From positions 1 through 9,604 of the forward strand of contig PETS01000067.1 in NCBI GenBank assembly GCA_002781265.1: a stretch of DNA of 9,604 nt, given 5' to 3'. Of the stretch, positions 6,132 to 9,604 are shown piece by piece (within the stretch, counting starts at the first letter, position 1; every line of letters starts with the position of its first letter). The DNA is from Candidatus Falkowbacteria bacterium CG02_land_8_20_14_3_00_36_14 (GTDB lineage: Bacteria > Patescibacteriota > Patescibacteriia > Patescibacteriales > UM-FILTER-36-11). Both the position numbers and the translations under genes were made by a program. Under the pieces are notes generated by a model. The model saw only the letters and a list, made by a program, of their open reading frames with translations. It was not told the DNA's origin and did not search any database.

Positions 6132-7541
6132 CTAATTTTCTTTCTTGTCTGCTATCTCTTCTTTTTTCTTTCCATCTTTTTCTTTCTTTTTCTTATCTTT
6201 TTTGCCACCTTTCTTATTGTCTTTATCTGCTTTCTTGTTTTCTTTTTTATCATCCTTATCATCTTTGTTTTCTTGCTTTTTTTCCTCTTTATTTTCTGGC
6301 TTTTCCTTCTTTTCCGCAATATCAATCTTATAGCCGGTTAATCGAGCGGCTAATCTTACATTCTGCCCGCCTTTGCCGATGGCTAACGATAATTGGTCCG
6401 CAGCCACTATGACTATGGCTTTTTTTTCTTTAGCTTTTATTTTGACCTCAATAATTTTAGCCGGGGATAAAGAATTAGTGATAAATTTATCCGGATCTTC
6501 GTTATATTCTATAATATCCACTTTTTCTCCGCCTAATTCCCTGATAATCGTTTGGATTCTGGCCCCCCTTTGGCCGACGCATGACCCGATCGGATCAATA
6601 TGATCCGAAACAGCCGCCACCGCCACCTTGGAACGCGAACCGGCCTCGCGGGCCACTCCTTTTAATTCAATCAAGCCGTTGGAAATTTCCGGAATTTCAA
6701 GATAAAAAACCTTTTTTAATATTTCATCGGAAGTTCTTGATAATATAATTTCCGGCCCCTTTGGCCCGGACTTTACTTCTTTGACATAAACTTTTATCCT
6801 GTCTCCGGGATTGTATCTTTCATTATAAATCTGCCCTTCTGAATTTAATATGCCCGCGGATTTCCCTAAATCAATCAAAACCATCCGGCCTTCCCGGCGC
6901 TGAACCACGCCGGAAATAACCTCGCCTTGTTTTTTTTCAAACTCATCAAGAATCATGGCTCTTTCGGCTTCTCTTAATCTTTGAATAATCACCTGCTTAG
7001 CGGTCTGCGCCGCCATCCGGCCGTATGATTCCGGAATAGGTAATTTTGTTTTAATCTCATCTCCAATTTTTACTTTTTTCTTAATCATCTTAGCAGCCGA
7101 TATTTGAATTTCGGTCCGAAGATTAAATCTTCTTTTCTCTTCTTCTGTCTCTACTTTTTTTTCTTCCTTAACATCTTTCTTGCTTTCCTGCTTTTCTTCC
7201 TCCTTGCCCTGTCCTGAGCTTATCAAAGGGCTTTCTTGTTTTTTCTCCTTGCTTTCTTGTTTTATTATTTTTTTGATTTCTTGATTTTTTTCTTCCTCCT
7301 TGCCCGCCAAAGCTTCGGTGTCGGAGGGTTCTTCCGGCATATCATCCACTACGGTTTTCACGTCAAAAACTTTTGATTGGCTTGTTTCCGGATCAAATTC
7401 AACTTTAACGTTTTGGTTTTTGTCGCCATAATCCTTACGGTAAGCGGCTGCCAGAGCCGACTCAATGGTGGCAATGACAGCTTCATAACTCAAACCCTTC
7501 TCGTCGCATATTTGTTTTATCGCGCTTTTTAATTCTGACAT
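6132..7541 (-). CDS. nusA: Transcription termination/antitermination factor NusA with charged insertion
   Basis: NusA binds RNA polymerase and nascent RNA and modulates pausing, termination and antitermination. In the 469-residue product the N-terminal polymerase-binding domain starts MSELKSAIKQICDEKGL and resumes at about 139-200, ending in GRMAAQTAKQVIIQRLREAE. The S1 domain is at about 205-270 (GEVISGVVQRREG to ILSRT) and the KH1/KH2 pair at about 280-410 (DPIGSCVGQRGARI, then LSLAIGKGGQNVRLAARL). Two features are odd. A lysine/glutamate-rich insertion of roughly 60 residues (about 80-138) splits the N-terminal domain. A low-complexity K/E/D tail of about 60 residues (410-469) replaces any acidic-repeat domain. 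No Shine-Dalgarno sequence precedes the ATG. The usual partners rimP and infB are not adjacent. A promoter at 7609-7637 and a leader hairpin lie upstream. Confidence 0.96.
   Translation of the reverse strand: MSELKSAIKQICDEKGLSYEAVIATIESALAAAYRKDYGDKNQNVKVEFDPETSQSKVFDVKTVVDDMPEEPSDTEALAGKEEEKNQEIKKIIKQESKEKKQESPLISSGQGKEEEKQESKKDVKEEKKVETEEEKRRFNLRTEIQISAAKMIKKKVKIGDEIKTKLPIPESYGRMAAQTAKQVIIQRLREAERAMILDEFEKKQGEVISGVVQRREGRMVLIDLGKSAGILNSEGQIYNERYNPGDRIKVYVKEVKSGPKGPEIILSRTSDEILKKVFYLEIPEISNGLIELKGVAREAGSRSKVAVAAVSDHIDPIGSCVGQRGARIQTIIRELGGEKVDIIEYNEDPDKFITNSLSPAKIIEVKIKAKEKKAIVIVAADQLSLAIGKGGQNVRLAARLTGYKIDIAEKKEKPENKEEKKQENKDDKDDKKENKKADKDNKKGGKKDKKKKEKDGKKKEEIADKKEN
7207..7230. repeat. 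Short palindromic-type repeat inside nusA
   Basis: The stretch read on the plus strand as ccctgtcctgagcttatc followed by aaaggg resembles the short CCTGAGCTTGTCGAAGG-type dispersed repeats I know from many bacterial genomes. It falls within the charged insertion of NusA and encodes the uncharged run SPLISSGQG (about residues 104-112) amid K/E-rich sequence. The flanks carry a duplicated cttcctccttgcc (7196-7208 and 7291-7303). Whether it is a true repeat copy needs a genome-wide comparison. Confidence 0.4.
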
Positions 7542-7571
7542 ATATTATCTATTATTATTAATTATTTAAAC

Positions 7572-7603
7572 AAAAAAGCTAATTGTTAAGAACAACTAGC
7601 TTT
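7572..7603 (-). terminator. Hairpin with U-tract in the nusA leader (terminator or attenuator)
   Basis: AAAGCTA (7603-7597) pairs with TAGCTTT (7581-7575), and TTGTT (7595-7591) with AACAA (7587-7583). There is one A-C mismatch and a 3-base loop. A run of six T's follows on the minus strand. It lies between the TrmB-family gene and nusA, but almost exactly at the start point predicted from the promoter at 7609-7637. It may end TrmB transcripts, attenuate nusA, or stabilise the 5' end of the nusA mRNA. Confidence 0.65.
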
Positions 7604-7608
7604 ACTAT

Positions 7609-7637
7609 ATATTAGCAATATCCTATTTTTTTGTCAA
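7609..7637 (-). promoter_or_regulatory. Consensus-like promoter of nusA
   Basis: On the minus strand a perfect TTGACA (7637-7632) and TAATAT (7614-7609) are 17 bases apart. The predicted start is near 7602, about 60 bases before the nusA ATG. The same -35/-10 pair and spacing occur in front of the plus-strand gene at 8823. Confidence 0.75.
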
Positions 7638-7648
7638 ATTAAAATGAG

Positions 7649-8374
7649 TTAATATTTTGACAATTTCCACATAACATCAAAATGCTGCTGGTACCCCTTG
7701 GCTATTTCTTTGCTTCTTATTTCAATTAATATTATCGGATCGGAATAAATTTGAATGAAAATTCCGTCTTTAAAAATTTCCGTATTGGAAGATATTGAAT
7801 ATGGCTCGGGCAAATACTTGGTTTTTCTCATGGGATTCTTTTGATGAGCTTCAATTTCCTTTTTTTGCCATTTGTAAGCGATCATTTTATTCATGATTTT
7901 ATGCTTTACCAAAAAATTTTCCCAAGTAATAAAAAAATCACCCATAGCGCTAATCCATTTATCGCCGCCCACTCCCAATGTGCAGACCGTTTCTTTCGCT
8001 TTTAATCTATTTTTTAATAAACGATAAGCGGTTTCCCATCCTTCTTTTCCTTCATAAATAATAACTTCCGGCGCTTTTGATTTTAGCTTATTTTTTATAT
8101 AGCCCGCCAGCTTATTGCTTGCTTCTAATTGTTCCTGGGCTTTTAATATTAATATTTGCGGATTTTTTATCTTAAAATATTTTTTCCCCGATTTAATGCT
8201 TTCTGACAAAAGTTTTCTTTTCACTAGCGTATCCAAAACATCATAAACTATATTCCGGTGCAGCCCGGTTTTTTTAATAATCGGGCCGGTAGATGATTGG
8301 CCCAAATCAAGAATCGCGGAATAAACATTAATTTCATTATTAGTAAAACCTAATTTTTTTAATTCATTTATCAT
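7649..8374 (-). CDS. TrmB-family transcriptional regulator
   Basis: TrmB proteins are winged-helix regulators, best studied in archaeal sugar metabolism and also found in bacteria with small genomes. In the 241-residue product, residues 1-65 form the winged helix: LKKLGFTNNEINVYSAIL, recognition helix region KKTGLHRNIVYDVLDTL, then the wing KRKLLSESIKSGKKYFKI. A short coiled-coil-like linker follows (LILKAQEQLEASNKLAGYI, about 75-95). The C-terminal part (APEVIIYEGKEGWETAYRLL onward) fits the TrmB effector or oligomerisation region. No archaeal-type sugar-binding extension is present. The ATG has no evident ribosome binding site, and a hairpin repeat at 8403-8425 lies about 30 bases upstream. 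Gene order suggests it may control the divergent gene at 8823; ligand and targets are unknown. Confidence 0.88.
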   Translation of the reverse strand: MINELKKLGFTNNEINVYSAILDLGQSSTGPIIKKTGLHRNIVYDVLDTLVKRKLLSESIKSGKKYFKIKNPQILILKAQEQLEASNKLAGYIKNKLKSKAPEVIIYEGKEGWETAYRLLKNRLKAKETVCTLGVGGDKWISAMGDFFITWENFLVKHKIMNKMIAYKWQKKEIEAHQKNPMRKTKYLPEPYSISSNTEIFKDGIFIQIYSDPIILIEIRSKEIAKGYQQHFDVMWKLSKY

Positions 8375-8402
8375 AATAAATAATTACAATACAGATGTTG
8401 CT

Positions 8403-8425
8403 CCCTCTCCTTACTAAGGGAAGGG
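8403..8425. repeat. Hairpin repeat upstream of the TrmB-family gene
   Basis: CCCTCTCCTT (8403-8412) pairs with AAGGGAAGGG (8416-8425) across a 3-base loop with one mismatch and one wobble. More G's extend the right side to 8427. It is similar in form to the C5/G5 hairpin at 6080-6108. It lies in the probable 5' leader of the regulator mRNA. Confidence 0.5.
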
Positions 8426-8479
8426 GGCGCCTGTGTAAGGTATTTTTATAATAATTATATTTATATTATATATTAAAAT

Positions 8480-8503
8480 AATATAATAATCCATTATTAT
8501 ATT
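8480..8503. promoter_or_regulatory. AT palindrome, possible operator
   Basis: Perfect 11-base arms (aatataataat at 8480-8490 and attattatatt at 8493-8503) are separated by CC. Its position about 105 bases upstream of the TrmB-family start and its symmetry suit a dimeric regulator site, but a palindrome can arise by chance in such AT-rich DNA. Confidence 0.35.
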
Positions 8504-8507
8504 GTCA

Positions 8508-8638
8508 TTTTGTCATTCCGAGCGTAGCCGAGGAATCGCTTTTTAATAGCATTAAAGTTAATTGATATATAAATTTTGTTTAGTCGCAATAAACTAGGGA
8601 TCCCTCGGTTTCGCTTCGCTACACTCGGGATGACAAAA
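8508..8638. mobile_element. MITE-like element with imperfect terminal inverted repeats
   Basis: The left end reads ttttgtcattccgagcgtag followed by ccgaggaatc. The right end, read on the minus strand, gives ttttgtcatcccgagtgtag, then eight extra bases, then accgagggatc. These terminal repeats of about 30 bases enclose an AT-rich core of about 60 bases with no reading frame. No clear target duplication is seen, although ttgtcatt is doubled at the left edge. Fragments with the same gtcatt..cgagcg end occur at 5608-5644 and, more distantly, at 3421-3547, so a family of non-autonomous repeats is likely. Confidence 0.65.
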
Positions 8639-8722
8639 AAATATATCTTATAATAAAATTATTCATTATTATTTATTTTAATCTAAAATTAGCAAAAAAT
8701 CTATAATTTACGCCTAAAACCC

Positions 8723-8751
8723 TTGACAAATATTTTTATATATGATAATAT
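8723..8751 (+). promoter_or_regulatory. Strong promoter of the plus-strand gene at 8823
   Basis: A perfect TTGACA (8723-8728) and TAATAT (8746-8751) are 17 bases apart, the same arrangement as the nusA promoter. Transcription should start near 8758, giving a leader of about 65 bases. The -10 box is overlapped by the repeats at 8741-8782, which suggests a repressible promoter. Confidence 0.75.
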
Positions 8752-8782
8752 AAAATATCATCATAAATCTGATGATAATATT
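8741..8782. promoter_or_regulatory. Three TGAT-rich repeats over the -10 box (candidate operator)
   Basis: Three related 11-13-mers occur: tatgataatat (8741-8751), atatcatcata in inverted orientation (8755-8765) and tgatgataatatt (8770-8782). The first two form an inverted pair with one mismatch and a 3-base spacer. The second and third can also pair as a hairpin with a one-base bulge. They cover the -10 box and start site of the promoter at 8723-8751. The likely binder is the nearby TrmB-family protein or a protein of this unit, which is inference. Confidence 0.45.
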
Positions 8783-8822
8783 GAACATTAAATTTAAACC
8801 CCTAAACAAAAAGGAGAATGGC

Positions 8823-9146
8823 ATGTACTACCAAGAAAAAGTAAAATTCTACCGCGAGATCTTCCACTTAGACAAAGATCCGCACATCGCGTCGCAGTGC
8901 TGTCCAGGAGATCCAAGAGATCTAACTCGTTGCAATGGCAGCGGCACCCAAAAAGTACAGGAGACCCTTGATAAAGGAACTCCAATAGTGCTTGAAAACT
9001 TCGGGAGAAGGGTGGATTACACCGGGGGTCGTGCCTACGATACGATAATGCTCTACGTGCCTGGGGAAAAGATTGACTTAGAGCTCCTTGCCATTATGGA
9101 GGAGAGAGCCGAGTCAAACCTAATACAGTGTAAAATACGGTATTAG
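8823..9146 (+). CDS. Hypothetical 107-residue protein, GC-richer than its surroundings
   Basis: I do not recognise this protein. The ATG at 8823 is chosen because AAGGAG (8811-8816) lies six bases upstream; an in-frame ATG at 8772 has no binding site and would place the operator repeats inside the gene. The product starts MYYQEKVKFYREIFHLDKDP. It has a cysteine cluster (QCCPGD..TRCNG, about residues 26-39), a glycine-rich GRRVDYTGGRAYDTI near 61-75 and a helical C-terminus with a lone cysteine (LIQCKIRY). There is no signal peptide or membrane segment. GC content, counted over 8881-9120, is about 52%, against about 27% in 9301-9360, and codon choice differs from the neighbours. This suggests transfer from another genome. 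It is the first gene of a plus-strand pair behind a strong promoter. Confidence 0.8.
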   Translation: MYYQEKVKFYREIFHLDKDPHIASQCCPGDPRDLTRCNGSGTQKVQETLDKGTPIVLENFGRRVDYTGGRAYDTIMLYVPGEKIDLELLAIMEERAESNLIQCKIRY

Positions 9147-9194
9147 GAAAAAGCGGGGTTCGGAGAAAACCTGGCAACAGAATTTCCCCTTCTT

Positions 9195-9226
9195 CTAAAA
9201 ACTTTAAATTTATTTAAAATTTTTAG
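9195..9226 (+). repeat. AT-rich hairpin between the two plus-strand genes
   Basis: CTAAAAA (9195-9201) pairs with TTTTTAG (9220-9226), and an inner TTTA/TAAA pairing extends it after a mismatch. There is no U-tract after it, so it is at most a weak terminator; partial read-through into the next gene is likely. The preceding 9147-9194 shows a GGGG..CCCC pairing too weak to call. Confidence 0.4.
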
Positions 9227-9265
9227 AGGGAGATTCGTTCATTAAAACTTATAAAGGAGAATTAA

Positions 9266-9604
9266 ATGAATAATATTAATTCAGATGTAAAAGATGTTTT
9301 AGTAAGTAAAATAAACAAATTTCATTTGGTAGAAAATCATAGTTGGGCACCTCTTATTTTGTTTATACTAGGAGTACTGGTGCATTCTGGAAAATACGCT
9401 TCTCGCGCTTTTATCGTCCAATTCCTTGAAAAGCTGGGTTATGAAAAAAGAGAAACTTCTACTCCGATAATACTGGCGTTAAATCATTTAAGTGCTAAAG
9501 GATTTGTCGAGAAGAGCTATATTAACCCATGCTTCCCAATTGAAATTATTGGCCCAACTAGGGTGCACAATTCACCGATACATTCGTTTTATAGAATCAC
9601 CAAG
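9266..9604 (+). CDS. Probable winged-helix DNA-binding protein (3' part beyond window)
   Basis: An open frame of 113 codons runs from the ATG at 9266 to the window edge without a stop. AAGGAG (9254-9259) lies six bases before the ATG. The product starts MNNINSDVKDVLVSKINKF. A hydrophobic helix (APLILFILGVLVHSGKY, about residues 28-44) is followed by the pattern FIVQFLEKLGYEKRETSTPIIL, then ALNHLSAKGFVEKSY, then HSFYRITK near 106-113. The spacing of the ALNHLSAKGFVEKS recognition-helix region and the final strand resembles the PadR-like and other winged-helix domains. This is a fold-level guess with no family match. It follows the GC-rich gene by 119 bases and may share its promoter, but its AT-rich composition differs sharply from that gene. 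Confidence 0.72.
   Translation, partial: MNNINSDVKDVLVSKINKFHLVENHSWAPLILFILGVLVHSGKYASRAFIVQFLEKLGYEKRETSTPIILALNHLSAKGFVEKSYINPCFPIEIIGPTRVHNSPIHSFYRITK

Larger units (their letters stand above)
8375..8722. other. Noncoding repeat-rich intergenic region
   Basis: There is no credible gene on either strand. The region holds the hairpin repeat at 8403-8425, an AT palindrome at 8480-8503 and a MITE-like element at 8508-8638. Many TATAAT-like strings in 8450-8510 and 8640-8720 reflect AT richness, and I cannot choose a promoter for the TrmB-family gene among them. An 8-mer, ttgtcatt, is tandemly doubled at 8502-8517 at the left edge of the element. Confidence 0.6.

Noticed and set aside
5988..6341. 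Plus-strand frame of 117 codons rich in F, L and I
   Set aside because: It is the antisense shadow of the A-rich codons of the NusA tail; its extreme low complexity does not indicate a real membrane protein.
8772..8822. Upstream in-frame ATG of the plus-strand gene at 8823
   Set aside because: It has no ribosome binding site, lies only about 14 bases after the predicted transcription start and falls within the candidate operator repeats.
8794..8985. Minus-strand frame of 63 codons
   Set aside because: It overlaps the GC-rich plus-strand gene, which has the promoter and ribosome binding site; the minus frame has neither.

Overview
The window looks like AT-rich chromosomal DNA from a small-genome bacterium, probably of the Candidate Phyla Radiation (Patescibacteria, Parcubacteria-like). 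This is an inference from lysine-rich AT-biased proteins, tightly packed housekeeping genes with weak ribosome binding sites, a proton-pumping pyrophosphatase and scattered short palindromic repeats. No 16S gene or other direct taxonomic marker is present. All recognisable housekeeping genes are on the minus strand; only the last two genes are on the plus strand.

Region by region (minus-strand genes are transcribed from high to low coordinates). 1-261: noncoding, with a small AT hairpin and the ssrA terminator. 262-2912: a compact minus-strand unit in the order tig (trigger factor), a YacP/Rae1-like NYN-domain nuclease, smpB and ssrA (tmRNA). All four tmRNA pseudoknots, helix H2, the G3-U acceptor pair and a 22-residue tag frame can be drawn. 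3041-3376: an orphan 96-residue gene with its own terminator and an ideal ribosome binding site. 3421-3547: a palindromic repeat element. 3601-5595: hppA, a membrane pyrophosphatase with the lysine signature of K+-independent proton pumps. 5740-6043: an orphan 87-residue gene, again with a strong ribosome binding site and terminator. 6132-7541: nusA, with an unusual charged insertion and tail, preceded by a consensus-like promoter and a leader hairpin. 7649-8374: a TrmB-family regulator. 8375-8822: intergenic DNA rich in repeats and palindromes, including a 131-bp MITE-like element. 8823-9146 and 9266 to the window edge: two plus-strand genes. The first is markedly GC-richer than its surroundings and unrecognised. 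The second looks like a winged-helix protein and is cut off by the window end.

The most interesting functional grouping is the translation quality-control unit. Trigger factor handles nascent chains. A Rae1-like nuclease would cut mRNA in the ribosomal A site, and SmpB-tmRNA would rescue the non-stop ribosome that results. The nuclease gene seems to need a non-AUG start (AUA or AUU) to include its first catalytic aspartate, so a standard gene call starting at the internal TTG would lose part of the active site. The second region of interest is the accessory end of the window: a TrmB-type regulator diverging from a GC-rich orphan gene whose strong promoter overlaps three copies of a TGAT-rich repeat.
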